Notes under the pieces: generated by a model
Seen by the model: the letters and a program-made list of their open reading frames with translations, nothing else
Told to the model about the DNA's origin: nothing
Databases searched by the model: none
Translations under genes and position numbers: made by a program
Shown here: positions 1-11,002 of the stretch, one piece after another
Layout of the letters: every line of letters begins with the position of its first letter
Numbering within the stretch: the stretch's first letter is position 1
Assembly: GCA_031761405.1 (NCBI GenBank)
Contig: JASEVX010000008.1
Location: forward strand, 45,808,507 to 45,872,506
Source of the DNA: Serripes groenlandicus
Taxonomy: Eukaryota; Mollusca; Bivalvia; Cardiida; Cardiidae
Direction of reading: 5' to 3'
DNA: 64,000 nt

Positions 1-151
1 TAATAAATCACATCAAACAAACAATATTTCCCATTTCAGCGATATCGCGTGCATGTTATGCATGACATATCCGCCGTTTTCATCATATGCTTTAATTCAA
101 ATGCTTTCTAAGCACATACGGAGACCATTCAACGTATTAAGTAAAGCTAAG

Positions 152-402
152 GGTTGATTGACTGATTGAGTTTGAACGCATGTGTTTCCTGCATTGTCAC
201 ACCACTAATCCTCAAAACACTCTTTCCACGCAACTGACTTTTTTTCCAAACAGACTGTTATCACTTTGATAGAAGACGAATGATGCTTGGCGCTTTGACT
301 TTTTGTCAATCGTCGGAAAGATTATTGACCGAGCTGGGATTCGAACTCACAACCCCCTGGATTGGCAGCCCTCGTTCCTACCAACTGAGCTATCGGGGCT
401 TG
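152..402 (-). mobile_element. SINE A copy (diverged)
   Basis: Reverse-oriented copy of the commonest tRNA-derived SINE here. Reading the minus strand from 402, the tRNA-like head has an A-box region (AGCTCAGTTGG) and a B box (GAGTTCGAATCC). The body with the GACAAAAAGTCAA motif follows, and the tail ends near a TCAATCAG remnant. It differs from the 820 copy throughout, so it is an old insertion. Confidence 0.8.
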
Positions 403-432
403 ACTTAAGCTTATGGAATACATGGTTTCATG

Positions 433-643
433 TGGTTTAACGTCGTTATAACAGTATTTCACTTATATATCGGGCACAGAACATTACTTCCCGATCATTG
501 GGTTACACATCTATTTACTAGGCTCGGACATGTGACCTACCCATGGGGTACTCCACCATGACTACCTCTAGTTGAGATCGAACACGGGACGCTCTAAAAT
601 CTCCCACACTTTCCATTCGTCCAGGTCAGATTGCGGCTTAAAG
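433..643 (-). mobile_element. SINE E copy (old, full length)
   Basis: Read on the minus strand, a degenerate serine-like tRNA head (around 590-643) leads into the CATGGTGGAGT...GGG body. It then runs into the shared SINE tail, seen on plus as GGTTTAACGTCGTTATAACAG at 434-454. It is strongly diverged from the 33470 copy but collinear with it. Confidence 0.6.
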
Positions 644-819
644 GTTTCATCCAAAAATCGTACCAAATATTAATATTCTATAAAGATTGAAAGCTGTTAA
701 ACATCAAGAGGCAAAACACCTGGTAACACAGACTAAACACCATCACCCACAACTGTGGTGAAATAACTGGTATTTATTGCGATAGTGCAGTCGGTATCGG
801 TCGTGAATTGCGGGGAGCC

Positions 820-1119
820 GAGCCCCAGTAGCTCAGTCGGTAGCGACGCGGGCTGTCAATCCAGGGGTTGTGAGTTCGAATCCCGGCTCGGCCAACTTTC
901 TTTCCGACGATTGACAAAAGTCAATGCGACATGCGTCATTCGTCTTCCAACACTGGGCTAAGTCTATGTGGAAAAGCAGCCAGTTGCTTTGGAAGATTGT
1001 TGTGTGGAGTACTGGTATGAGAAAACCAGGAAATGCATGAGTAGGTGAACTGGCCGCCGTGATATAACTGAGAAATTGCTAAAAACGGCGTTAAACCCCA
1101 TTCAATCAATCAATCAATC
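820..1119 (+). mobile_element. SINE A, full-length reference copy
   Basis: Complete SINE. The tRNA-like head has an A box (TAGCTCAGTCGG at 829-840) and a B box (GAGTTCGAATCC at 872-883), which together form an internal RNA polymerase III promoter. A body with GACAAAAGTCAATGCGACATG follows. The 3' domain CGCCGTGATATAACTGA...CGGCGTTAAACCCC precedes a TCAATCAATCAATCAAT simple tail. The architecture resembles bivalve tRNA-SINEs such as RUDI; exact family assignment needs a library search. No target duplication could be fixed. Confidence 0.9.
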
Positions 1120-1713
1120 TTTTCCGGGGAATGACACAATGCGTTTTGACGAGCATAATTCGTCTTTCACCAAATCGGCTAAAATTGTTTTATGACCTGC
1201 AATAGGTAATAAAGTCTGGTTAGACATATAAGCCTTTTCTGCAAACTAAAGTACGCCCGTAAAATTGTCTTAAGATGAAAATTATCCTTCAAAGTTATAT
1301 TCGAGTCACGTCTGGCGAATATGGGTCTTATTGCATATGTAAACAGCGCAGATTCGGACGATCCTGTGCAAACCGCACAGTCTCACACGTGTCTTCACTG
1401 TCCGCTAAACACGTAGAAGACCTTCAGATGCTAAACATGATGGAATTTAGAATTGTAGCCCGAATAGTTTCCCTCACACATATCTTTATCATAACACGTA
1501 GCACAAGAACTAGGATGCAACAAGACCAATTTTAGCTAGACCTGCCATATTTATATTTTGTCCCAAAGCGGATGCACGACTTACAAATCGGCTTATATTA
1601 TACAAACTGTAAGCTAAAGTTATGTGTATTCCACGGACAATTGCACCCAATACAATACATTAGCTTTCAGCTGTAAACTAAAGGATTCGAATTGTATTTG
1701 TATAATAACTTTG
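1120..1713. other. No gene recognised
   Basis: Intermediate-GC sequence. Its 86-codon plus ORF (1275-1535) has no motif I know. Part of 1265-1340 resembles 10430-10490 (the shared string GGCGAATA...GGGTC), so it is probably an old dispersed repeat. Confidence 0.4.
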
Positions 1714-1858
1714 CCGATCCATGGTGGCTCAGTCGGTAGTAACTCTGGTTATCAATACAGGGTTTGTGAGTTCGAACCCCACCTCGGCCAAATGTTTTGC
1801 CGACAAGCGTCTTTCCTCTTTCAACAATGAGCTAACAGTCTACGTGGACTCAAAATGT
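1714..1858 (+). mobile_element. SINE A, 5' half (diverged)
   Basis: The tRNA-like head GGCTCAGTCGG...GAGTTCGAACCCC...TCGGCCAA is clear. The start of the body follows, up to AACAGTCTACGTGGACTCAAAA. The 3' domain and tail are missing, so the copy is 3'-truncated or eroded. Confidence 0.75.
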
Positions 1859-1993
1859 ATGATTGGCGTGTATGATATTTCGCACCGTTTTGACATAGTC
1901 AAATACAGTTTATTAATCCGTCGTGTTTGAACTGCGCATGAGCATCTGCATGTATTTGCACCGGAAAATGTACAGGTATATAACAAATATATA

Positions 1994-2771
1994 CTTAAGG
2001 CCATTAAAAACGCAAGTTTAGGTTTGGCATCATTTCTAGCCCATGTTAAGGGATATTATACAACAAACATATACAGACCTGGTATTCCAATCATTAATGA
2101 ACAATTTCATCCACGAAAAAACAAAAATGTAACTACCGTTGACACGACGACACCTTATTCCTGCGTCTCGCAGGCGTCGGCGGACTGTTTTAGCACTGAC
2201 TGTCGCACGAGTGCGGCCTTGTGTTTCACGTGCAGTTTCCGTGGCAGTGCAGAAACGCTGTCTCAAGTGTGTAAGCCGGATTTGCCTGTCTTGCCTTTGT
2301 GTCGTCACGTGTGGTTGACCTGGACGTGGTCGATCCTCTACCGAGCCGGTTGCAACATATCGCTGACGGAGACGCGAGATTGTGGACTCATGGACTCCCA
2401 AACCAGCAGCACCATCTCTGAATGTTCGTCCTGCCTCAATTTGGTCGATTGCCCGGGCGCGCGCCACATTTGAAAGTCTCATATTCCGAAAAATAAGCAG
2501 TGTTTAAATTCTACATGTACACCGTTGAAACTCTTTATAATCAATGACAAAAATCTTTCAAATACCCACATGATTTCCTTGTGCACCATGGCCACGAGGA
2601 AATCACTCTGTTTGACTTTATTCGACCGTGAATAAAAAAAATAGACTTGTAACCAGATTTATCGATTGTACAAAGACAATCCAAAATCAGGAGACATAAA
2701 AAAATATTGAAAAGTTTTTGAGTTAAAAAAATATATCATACCCAAAAACTTTAATTTTTAAGGGCCTTAAG
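1994..2771 (-). mobile_element. Internally deleted Tc1/mariner-type transposon
   Basis: Bounded by inverted ends CTTAAGGCC.TTAAAAA (1994 onward; complement ending at 2771) and flanked by TA on both sides, as expected for Tc1/mariner target duplication. At 778 bp it is about half the usual length of an intact Tc1 element. The only coding trace is the minus-strand transposase fragment at 2036-2482. The stretch 2490-2750 on the right is AT-rich, non-coding and would be the transposase 5' flank. Confidence 0.75.
2036..2482 (-). pseudogene. Tc1-family transposase, N-terminal DNA-binding part only
   Basis: An open frame of 148 codons starts at 2482. Residues about 1-45 form a helix-turn-helix of the Tc1 type (GLGVHESTISRLRQRYVATG). 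A linker with the family-typical SVEDRPRPGQP follows, then a second helical segment ending in TVRRRLRDAGIRCRR near residue 112. After that the homology I recognise stops and the last ~35 residues are unrelated. The DDE catalytic domain is absent, so the product could bind DNA at most, not cut it. Intact Tc1 transposases are about 340 residues. The matching terminal inverted repeats support a single internally deleted element. The alternative, a domesticated DNA-binding protein, is unlikely given the random-looking C terminus. Plus-strand frames across the same bases are shadows. Confidence 0.8.
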
Positions 2772-2950
2772 TATATATTTATTTGGTGACGTTTTGGCCC
2801 ATGGAGCCGGGTGTAAATTATTAATTTAACTTTTATTAAATTATGATTGTATATTACATGTGTATATATTGTTGATGTCAAATAATAAACAATTTATTTA
2901 ACTACATAAATAATATTTAGTAATTTTCGTTAATTTGACGTACCTTTCAT

Positions 2951-3195
2951 TGAGGTATACATATATATATAATCTATTGAGGTATATTATAATATATTGA
3001 AGTATATTATAATATATTGAAGTATATTATAATATATTGAAGAATTTTAGAATATTGTGAAGTATATTACAATATATTGAAGTATATTACAATACATTGA
3101 GGTATATTACAATACATTGAGGTATCTTACAACATGTTGAGGTATAGTATAATATATTGAAGTATATTACAACATTTTGAGGTAGATATAATATA
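2951..3195. repeat. 20-bp AT-rich minisatellite
   Basis: About eleven degenerate units of TATTGAAGTATATTATAATA at roughly 20-bp spacing; two consecutive units start at 3001 and 3021. Units vary at GAAG/GAGG and TATAA/TACAA. There is no coding potential. Confidence 0.85.
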
Positions 3196-3269
3196 TAAAC
3201 CATGTCTAGCGATTTTAGTTTTTAATGACACTCCGCATTGACATCATTTAAAATAATATTGGCATAGTA

Positions 3270-3486
3270 GGTTTATTGAATGATTGTTTAGTGTTTTACG
3301 CCAGTTTTCAACAATGTTTCAGTTTTATCACGGCGTTTCCTGGGTATGTTACCAGTACTTCTGGTCTATTTATCCCGACACCAGCCAGTCAGTCTAGGAT
3401 AGTGTCCCACAAACATGGGCGCCAAGGTGGGCAGTCATTACTACCATTTGAAAAGTCTTTGGTATGAGCCGGCGCATCGTGGCATA
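3270..3486 (-). mobile_element. SINE D copy (head lost)
   Basis: Minus-strand SINE D. The tail complement (GTTTTACGCCAGTTTTCAACA) comes first on plus, then the core AGTAC.GGT and the conserved ACTGRCTGGCTGGTGTC block (complement of CACCAGCCAGTCAGT), then the AATGGTAGTAATG block. The tRNA-like head is missing to the right. Confidence 0.75.
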
Positions 3487-3607
3487 CACAATTGGTCTTC
3501 AGTTCCAGTTGTTTTGTCTGAAGATGCACTTGGGTATATACATCATCATATATGTATGCGGACGGTGAAGACTGATGAGTCTTGATTATTTGCTGTAAGC
3601 AGATGCA

Positions 3608-3821
3608 TTAACTCTTTCAGCGCCGAATTGTTTAAAGTAGAGTCTTCCATGTTCAATATCGGGTGTGTCCATTTCTCAATTCATGAAAGGTTTGGACTAT
3701 TTTGGTAACTAAAAGGCAAACAATGCTGATTTCAGGTGAGACAGCTCGTTACGAGCTGACTCACCTGAATTTGCATTGTTTGCAAAAACCTCAATATTGC
3801 CTGTGGCGCTGGAAGAGTTAA
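3608..3821 (+). mobile_element. MITE C (TTAA-flanked hairpin element)
   Basis: Flanked by TTAA on both sides, with inverted ends CTCTTTCAGCGCC / GGCGCTGGAAGAG. The centre is a hairpin with CAGCTCGTTACGAGCTG. TTAA duplication is the hallmark of the piggyBac superfamily, so this is best read as a non-autonomous piggyBac-type element. It has no ORF. Confidence 0.85.
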
Positions 3822-3843
3822 GACCCTAAATCGCTAGACACGG

Positions 3844-4028
3844 TTAACCCTTCCCCCATACGACAATTCTGCAGCAGACGACTTTGAACATTTTTTGTCA
3901 AAAAGTAGATAATCTCTATAAATGAATGTATAACCTATGACTAAAAGTGGAAAACATTGTAACTATGTTTTCAAAAAGCCGTCTGCTGCAGAGGCGTCAG
4001 AAAGCGTCTATAGGAGGGAAAGGGTTAA
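3844..4028 (+). mobile_element. MITE B copy with the central hairpin deleted
   Basis: TTAA at 3844, left end CCCTTCCCCCATACGACAATT, right end ...GGGAAAGGGTTAA near 4027. The central hairpin of full copies (GAGAAATTGCTCGTTTTGAGC...) is missing: the sequence jumps from GAAAACATTGT to AACTATGTTTTC. Confidence 0.85.
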
Positions 4029-5002
4029 TATTCCAGAGGAAGGCAAATTTAAATACTCAGATCAGAAGAAGTTACATTTATCTTTCCTTCACTGTATATC
4101 ACTCTCTCCAAAATTAAGCACTATGTTGTTGGTAAAAACGATGCTGTAAGCGAGTACTTAAACATATTTATGTGGCGAACGAAAAGGACACCAGAGCACC
4201 GAAACATGATAATATTTTTGTTTTTTTGTTTTACAAAGTTTAAGTTTATTATTATTAGTCATTTCAATTCAGCGCACCCTACGAAATTATTTTGAAATAA
4301 AGTAGTTTTGGACTAAACCAGAAAAATTAACTACCTTCTTTTAATACGCGGTGCATAAAGCATTCCAGTAAATCACATTAAATCTGTCTGATATGTCTTC
4401 CAATTTCAATTTCAATTCGTCTGCAACGTCTTTGAATTTCAATGGTGTCGCCCCGTTGATCCTATCTCATATTAACTTTTCTCATATAAACGAGTCTGCA
4501 GCATACGACTTTGAAAACATCTAGGCAAGACTATGGAACCTCGCTATAACAAAAGGTATAATTGTTGGATTTAGTCCAACAACTATGAATTTTACCTTTT
4601 GTCGTCTGCCGTTGGAGTGTCGAATGGCGTCTGCATACGGGAACGCGTTACCTTGTACTGAAACTATTAACGTCAATAATAGTTACTTTCGTGCATGCAG
4701 ACGTGTTTCGACGCTTCTGCAACTGGTGAACTTTTGAAAACATAGCGGCTGAGGATAGAAAACTGAACACATATGCAAAACACATCCTTCAGGTCTCTGA
4801 TTTGCAGTTTCTTGATACATACGACCTTTAAATTAACACCTCCGCAGCGGGTAGACAGTCTTTGAACTAAACGTGTGTGAAAAAAGTAATTTACAAACAC
4901 ACGAATATGTTCTCATTTTCCGGGAATTGTTTTACGAACACGAGTCTGATTTACTTATAAAACGACAATAGTCATATAACACATACATATACACATACAT
5001 AT
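4029..5002. other. MITE B-like debris, no gene
   Basis: AT-rich. A degenerate MITE B-like hairpin lies at about 4490-4655 (CTGCAGCATACGACTTTGAAAAC...ACCTTTTGTCGTCTGCCG...GCGTCTGCATACGGGAACG). Further pieces with GACGCTTCTGC and GAAAACATAGCG occur at 4690-4745. Nothing in the rest is recognisable. Confidence 0.4.
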
Positions 5003-5250
5003 CGAGGGCTTGGCGTGAAACAGTTGTAACTTAAACCCTATTTTGAAAACCCTGGTTTAGGGGCAATTTCGACCCCTTTGTTAACAATGCAAACTTAGGT
5101 GCCATTGCTCAGAACGAGCAATGGCACCTAAATGTCCATTGTTTACCAAGAAAAAAAGATTTAATGCTTATAAAGACTTTATGGCGAGGTGATTAACCTT
5201 GGTAAAAAAAATACCAATTTTAGTTACAACCGTTTCACGCCAAGCCCTCG
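5003..5250 (+). mobile_element. MITE G, full length
   Basis: A 248-bp palindromic element with inverted ends CGAGGGCTTGGCGTGAAAC.G / C.GTTTCACGCCAAGCCCTCG. The central stem-loop is GGTGCCATTGCTCAGAACG/AGCAATGGCACC. It has no ORF. Flanks are AT-rich (ATAT / ATAA), so the target duplication is short (2-4 bp) and uncertain. Confidence 0.9.
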
Positions 5251-6446
5251 ATAAACACATAATATCACAATTTACAAAGTATACGACTCCGGATGTACCT
5301 ATTTAGGCTCAAAGACAAACGAATCGTCTTAGGTAAACACTGCATAGTTCGCCGAGAAGTCTAATAGAAACCGATACGAAAGTGGACATTAATATATCAT
5401 TCCTACACAATTATGACCGATTTCCAATTATAATGTGAGCCTAGTTATTTCTCCGGGAATGTTTTGACCTTTTGGTATCTTTTTGACTGTATATTTATGA
5501 AATATCTAAGTAATAAAAGTACGGTTTTCAATAAATGCCTGCAACTTAAGTCAATATCCGAGCTAGATCTAAGAGCACGGTTCCTTTTCTTTCACACACA
5601 AACTAAATCCCCATCTTTTATTTGAATATATCGTTGACTTATATACACGGTTCACATACGGATATTGAGCACATTCATTGTGTACATCACTTATTTATTA
5701 AATGACATTTCTAATGTCATATTGGTGTTGTTGACCGTTTCATTGCATTTTGCTATCTATCTTAATTGTTATTTTTAATTAACATGCTGTTATGCACTGT
5801 TCAGATACAGATATTTGAGCAGTTTACTTGTGTACATTTATTGATTAAATGGTCGTATTGGCGAGAATTATGCGATACATAATTTTTACTTCAAATTTGA
5901 AATATTTTGAATGTCACATTCGATATTCTTGGGAAGACAGACAGGTCCAAGGTCCTCTATGTCAGGAAATCTTCAAAGATACAGCTTGTATGTACACAAC
6001 GCGTGAGTCAATGTACGAATATAGGTACAAATTGGCATCTCGGAACAGTGTATAGGTTCTGATCATATTGTCCACCTGCTGATGTAAAATAGTCTGATCT
6101 TGCGTATATTATCAATGTGAAAGCACACTAGAGGTGAACAAGAGTGCGCAAGAATCAGACCTGTCAGAGCGTCACGTCTTCAAGACAAACTGTATTCATT
6201 TTCCTGGGCGTTACGGTCACAGGAGATGTGCCGCAGTTAAAATCGCATAAGCCACCATTGGACGACGCTATTGACGTCAAATACGTTGTGGAATTGTTAG
6301 TTTTTATTGAAATGTGTTTCACTGCACTTTGAATTTTATCTCAGTCACAGCACGGTGTCTGCTTTGGGTATTAGCAGTGCAACCGGTATGTTTTAACCTA
6401 ATGCCGATTCTTGAAACGGTATCCTACTCCCGTAACAGTGAAAGCC
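5251..6446. other. No feature recognised
   Basis: AT-rich (plus ORFs at 5849-6055 and 6144-6332 have no recognisable motif). Short imperfect repeats of ACATTTCTAATGTCAT and ATTGTGTACAT.ACTTATTTATTAAATG occur around 5675-5850. No gene is supported. Confidence 0.4.
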
Positions 6447-8030
6447 AATGAGGGAAGCCATTACTATCATTGTCAAGTTTATTAGTGTTCGTACATGAAC
6501 GCTTCAATTCATATTTCATTTATTCACACCTATCCGTATTGAGTTGACACTAACCCTCTACCATCGTGTACGCTTAACTCGTCGACATTTTCGATTCACT
6601 ATTTCTCGTTTTGCCGCAATGAATTCATTCAATAGTCGTCTGCTACAGATACTTCAAAATGCGTCTGCACGCGACAAAGAAGTACGATAAGACGGTTTAT
6701 GTTTATATATCGAGGACTTGGCGTGAAACGGTTGTAACTAAAATTGGTAATTTTTTACCAAGGTTAATCACCTCGCCATAAAGTCCTTATAAGCGTTAAA
6801 TCATTTTTCTTGGTAAACAATGGAAATTTAGGTGCCATTGCTCGTTCTGAGAAATGGCACCTAAATTTGCATTGTTTACAAAAGGGTCGAAATTGCCCCT
6901 AAACCAGGGTTTTCAAAATAGGGTTTAAGTTACAACTGTTTCACGCCAAGCCCTCGATATACTTTACATCGTAATGTTCGGCGACCTTTTGCCTTTTCTG
7001 TCTGTCTAGCCATGCTGCTTCTCTGATTCACCACCAATATTCGTGTTTATGTTATCGCTCAAAGATTGTTGTTCGTTTGCCATGTGAACATGGTCTGATG
7101 GACTTGACCCTCGAGGGCAGTTTGTTTTGTCAGAAGTATCACCATGGCTTTGTTGACCGTTGAACAATACAATAAGGTTATTGTTAAATGTCTGTCGAGT
7201 CGGGAGTTTTTATTCGACTCGAGAAAAGTATAGTGGAATATGAAGCGAGTCACTTTAACGAAAGTGTTTCTCCTTTGAAAGTTGGCTGGAATGGTGTTTA
7301 ATATTACCAACAACAGTTTTTGAAATAATATTTTGGCGTTAACTGTTTAAATATCAAGAACAACCGGCATCATTTTAATCGGACGCCGACGCATTTTCAT
7401 TGGTTATACTATCCCCACAACCCTTACACCAAGGTTGGAAGCCATTGGAACCAGTTTCAGGTTATTTGCAGGATTCGTACATGAACGCTTCCATTCATCT
7501 TGCACTCATAGGTCATACAGATCCGTCTTGAGTTGACACTGACCATCTACCATCGTATTGCACATCTACGCTTTACTCGTTGACATTTTCCGATTCACTA
7601 TTTCTCTTTTTGCCGCAATGAATTCAAAAGTCATATACATCAGCTATTGCAAAATGTGTCTGTACGTGAGAAAGAAGTACGAAAAACGGTTTAAGTTATC
7701 TATCGTAATGTTCAGCGACCTTTTGACTTTTCTGTCTGTCTAGCCATGATGTTACCCTGATTCACCACTATTATTCGTGTTTATGTATGCCCAAAGAACG
7801 TTGTTCGTTCGCCTTGTGAACATGGTCTGATGGACTGGACCCTCGGGGGCAGTTTATTATGTCAGTAGTATCACCATTGCTTTGTTGACCGTTGAAAATC
7901 ACAATAGGGTTATTGGTAATGTCTGACGATTCGATAGTTCGTATTCGACTCGAGTATATTTAGCGGAAACAGGTAACGAAAGTGTTTCGACATTGCAAGT
8001 TGGTTCGATTGGCGTTTTACATTGCCTGTA
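6447..8030. repeat. Direct segmental duplication, 986-bp shift
   Basis: Unit 1 (about 6447-7310) and unit 2 (about 7433-8030) are collinear. CGTACATGAACGCTTC occurs at about 6490 and 7476, and the shared blocks include TTGCCGCAATGAATTC, GTGAACATGGTCTGATGGAC and AACGAAAGTGTTTC. The copies are clearly diverged (point changes and small indels). Unit 1 alone carries a MITE G insertion at 6711-6956; unit 2 keeps the corresponding empty site near 7690-7702. Confidence 0.85.
6711..6956 (-). mobile_element. MITE G, full length, with paralogous empty site
   Basis: Same family as 5003-5250 in the opposite orientation; ends CGAGGACTTGGCGTGAAACGG and ...CCCTCG. It is flanked by ATAT on both sides. The paralogous unit reads GTTATCTATCGTAATG where this copy reads GTTTATAT[element]ATACTTTACATCGTAATG. 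The insertion therefore postdates the local duplication. Confidence 0.9.
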
Positions 8031-8503
8031 CACGTTTTTCGGTTATATCACGAGGTTTCTATGGTAAATTACCATAAGTATATGTGATATTTATGCCAAC
8101 ACCTAAATCATCAGTTAAAATGATATCTCCGCATCCCTGAACGCGAAGGAAGGAAGCAATAACTATCATTTCGAGGGCTTGGCGTAAAACGGTTGTAACT
8201 AAAAACCTATTTTAAAAACCCTAGTTTAGGGGCAATTTTGACCCCTTTGTAAACAATTCAAATTTATGTGCCATTGTTCAGAACGAGCAATGGCACCTAA
8301 ATTTCCATTGTTTACCAAGAAAAATGATTTAACGCTTTTAAGACTTTAAGGTGATGTGATTAACCTTGCTAAACAAATACCAATTTCAGTTACAACCGTT
8401 TCACGCCAAGCCCTCGATTTCTTTGGTATGACTCGACCATGGATCGAACGATGATCTACCGCTTCAGAGACGGACACACTAACCATTTCACTAACGTAGA
8501 CGG
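8006..8503 (-). mobile_element. SINE D copy split by MITE G
   Basis: Minus-strand SINE D. The tail and core lie at 8006-8171 (GGTTATATCACGAGGTTTC, GCCAACACC...). The head lies at 8417-8503, with the B-box complement (GATCGAACGATG) and an A-box-like remnant. A complete MITE G sits between them. Confidence 0.75.
8172..8416 (+). mobile_element. MITE G inside a SINE
   Basis: Full-length copy with intact ends and central hairpin, flanked by ATTT on each side (8168-8171 and 8417-8420). It interrupts a minus-strand SINE D, so it is younger than that SINE. Confidence 0.9.
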
Positions 8504-9361
8504 TTAAAACTTGATGATATAAATTGCCTTCAAAAGCCATCGATACTTTTCTCTAAATAAGATATATATTATACCCCACAAACTACCATTAGAACAGTGA
8601 AATGTATTCACAATGAAGATATCATTTTCATTAACAGTGACAGTGACATGGCGCCGAGTGCTGTTTCATAAATCGTATTTTGTTGTGTGTATGTTCGCCT
8701 ATAAACATGTCACATTAAGGACTATGTCATGGCTGAAATGAGAAAATGAGTGGGTGGGGTATACAAGTTAAAATTGTCAAAACATAGAGAACCTTGGGCC
8801 ATGTAACTATTATAACCTGGTCAGATAAGCTTTTTGAAATGTATCTGAATGAAAGAAAATAATTGAAAGGATAAGGTTGGTAATTTATAGGCAAATTAAG
8901 TGACCATTTTTCGGCTCAGCTTTGCACATTGTTAAGTTACCTAATATATAAATAAATACCTATAATAGTTAGGTAAAGTATCCTTGTAGATGCAACGAGC
9001 CTTCAATTGTCCAGTACATGCATACAACTACCATTCCGTGAACGAGGAACGCGAGCACATAGGCTAATTTCGGACCTACCGTTCCGCATTGATGATTTTG
9101 TACATGAATACGTGTTTTCTTTCTGTAAATCGATAGATTGGTGTGTACAATACAAAAATAACCAAACTTTAGATTTATGGATGAAATATGTCGCATAATA
9201 TCATATTTTATATGGTGGCCAGTTAGAAATTCGTCGACGTGTATGTTACAGTAAAACTGTATTACTGGGCATTTCATGAATTCCTAATAAAATAAAACTA
9301 GCAAAAAAGCCCCAAAATATTCTTTAAAGGACCAATTCACATCGGTAATTCATAAAGTGTC
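8504..9361. other. No gene recognised
   Basis: AT-rich sequence with overlapping short frames on both strands (8969-9277 minus, 9007-9198 plus), neither with a known motif. No repeat family of this window is visible here. Confidence 0.4.
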
Positions 9362-10050
9362 TTAAAGCGACTGAACTCCAGATACCCAACTGTCGAAAAA
9401 AAATAAAATTTCCAATTTTAAGAAAATAAGTGTTATTTTTGTATTTGGGCCATTAAAATATGATAACTGACATATTACATACCCCTATAATCGGTGAGAT
9501 TTTCTTGTTTTCGATACTTTTTCCATCGCAAATTCTACCCTGTCAGTAACGGGGTAAGTTTATAAATAGCTTTCGATGCTTTTAATCTCATTCATCACGT
9601 GACTTGAAAAGTCGTCACGTGAATTAAAGAGTCGTCACATGACCGATAGGACGCATGCGCATTAAATGAAACATTTTTATACCATGAAAGTTTTATGCAA
9701 AATCACGAGGAGCTCATGCAATCACAAACAAATCTCTGTGATTACTGTCGTTCGACTCCGCCAAACGTGTAAATTGTGTATAACTGTACACGCCTGTCAG
9801 AGTGAACCGCTATATAGTTATATCACGTGATCGTTGCAAGGTGTCCGTCTGAAGGATTCCGTGGTATTTTTAAATAGGAAACCCCTTCATCGGGACAATT
9901 GAAAACGACTCAAGTTCACTTTATTGATAAAAAACGATACATTTTCTACCCTGGTTTTACTTGGATAACATAAAGAATAACATTTAGGGCGAATTCGAGG
10001 GGTTTTTTTGTGTGTTTTTTTTCGTGCCATCTGGATTTCAGTCGCTTTAA
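9362..10050. mobile_element. 690-bp TTAA-ended non-autonomous element
   Basis: Bounded by TTAA with inverted ends AAGCGACTGAACTCCAGAT (left) and ATCTGGATTTCAGTCGCTT (right). The ends resemble those of element I (AAGGTGCTGAACTCCAGAT), so the two are probably related. The interior repeats CGTCACGTGA-type motifs (9595-9645) and has no significant ORF. Likely piggyBac-type by the TTAA. Confidence 0.75.
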
Positions 10051-10494
10051 TATTTCAGGAATTGTGCGTGATAACTGAAAAACGACTTCTTGTTATTTTA
10101 CGGAATTCAAGAATTTAGTTTCAATTTTCATTTTTAATTTCGTTAATTTCCTAGACAGATATGGATTATAAACGTCGTTCCTGAACACGCTCTAGACATA
10201 TTCAAGTGTTGGTTCATAGGAGATGTAAAATCTATTGCAAAAGCAAAACGCATTTCTCGGCTGTCTGTTAGTTCTATGAGAAATTTACATTTGTTCAGTA
10301 ATAGCTAGTGACCTTTAGACATGTCTGTCAAACGTGTCTTGCTTGCCCGATGATTTGCTTGGGAAATCCATGCTCTACGCCTATTACGAACAATATTCAC
10401 TTAACTTGTCCATACAATACCGTTTTTTCGTAAGATTTATTTCAAAACGACTTATACGAGTCCCGTCAGGCGAATAGGGTCCTTTCGGTAAATT
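10051..10494. other. No feature recognised
   Basis: Nothing coding. The segment near 10430-10490 resembles 1265-1340. It ends at the older SINE A of the nest. Confidence 0.35.
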
Positions 10495-10666
10495 GAATTA
10501 TTTGGTTTTAACGCCGTTTCCAAACAATTTTTCAGTCATGAAACGACAGACAGTTCAACTACCCACGTGATTTTTTCTTGTTTAATTAAAGGAAGAACTG
10601 CACACAGCAGTCTTTTCAAAACAACTGGCTGCTTGTCCACATATACTGTTACCCCACTGGGGAAGG

Positions 10667-10967
10667 ATTGATTGATTGATTGAATGGGGTTTAACGCCGT
10701 TTTTAACAATTTCTCAGTTATATCACGGCGGCCAGTTCACCTACTCATGCATTTCCTGGTTTTCTCAAACCAGTACTCCACACAACAATCTTCCCAAACA
10801 ACTGGCTGCTTTTCCACATAGACGTAGCCCATTGGTGGAAGACGAATGACGCATGTCGCATTGACTTTTGTCAATCGTCGGAAAGAAAGTTGGTCGAGCC
10901 GGGATTCGAACTCACAACCCCTGGATTGACAGCCCGTGTCGCTACCGACTGAGCTACCGGGGCTCGG
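10667..10967 (-). mobile_element. Younger SINE A nested in a SINE A
   Basis: Full-length minus-strand copy. The tail complement GATTGATTGATTGAATGGGG comes first, and the head ends at the complement of GAGCCCCGGTAGCTCAGTCGG. An 8-bp CACTGGGG repeat flanks it, in keeping with target-primed reverse transcription into the older copy. Confidence 0.9.
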
Positions 10968-11002
10968 TCACTGGGGGAGGAAGAATGACGCCTGTCGCAT
11001 TG

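Larger units (their letters stand above)
3198..3845. mobile_element. Possible composite element with 19-20 bp inverted ends
   Basis: AACCATGTCTAGCGATTTTA at 3198-3217 is complemented by TAAATCGCTAGACACGGTT at 3827-3845, with two differences. The interior holds a minus-strand SINE D copy and a MITE C copy. This would be an otherwise unrecognised transposon that was itself colonised. The right end abuts the MITE B insertion. Confidence 0.45.

Noticed and set aside
820..900. Genuine tRNA gene (also 15411, 25474, 33470, 35892)
   Set aside because: A and B boxes are present, but acceptor pairing is poor and each head runs straight into a SINE body with a shared 3' domain and simple tail.
2024..2473. 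Plus ORF of 149 codons
   Set aside because: Antisense shadow of the Tc1 transposase fragment on the minus strand.
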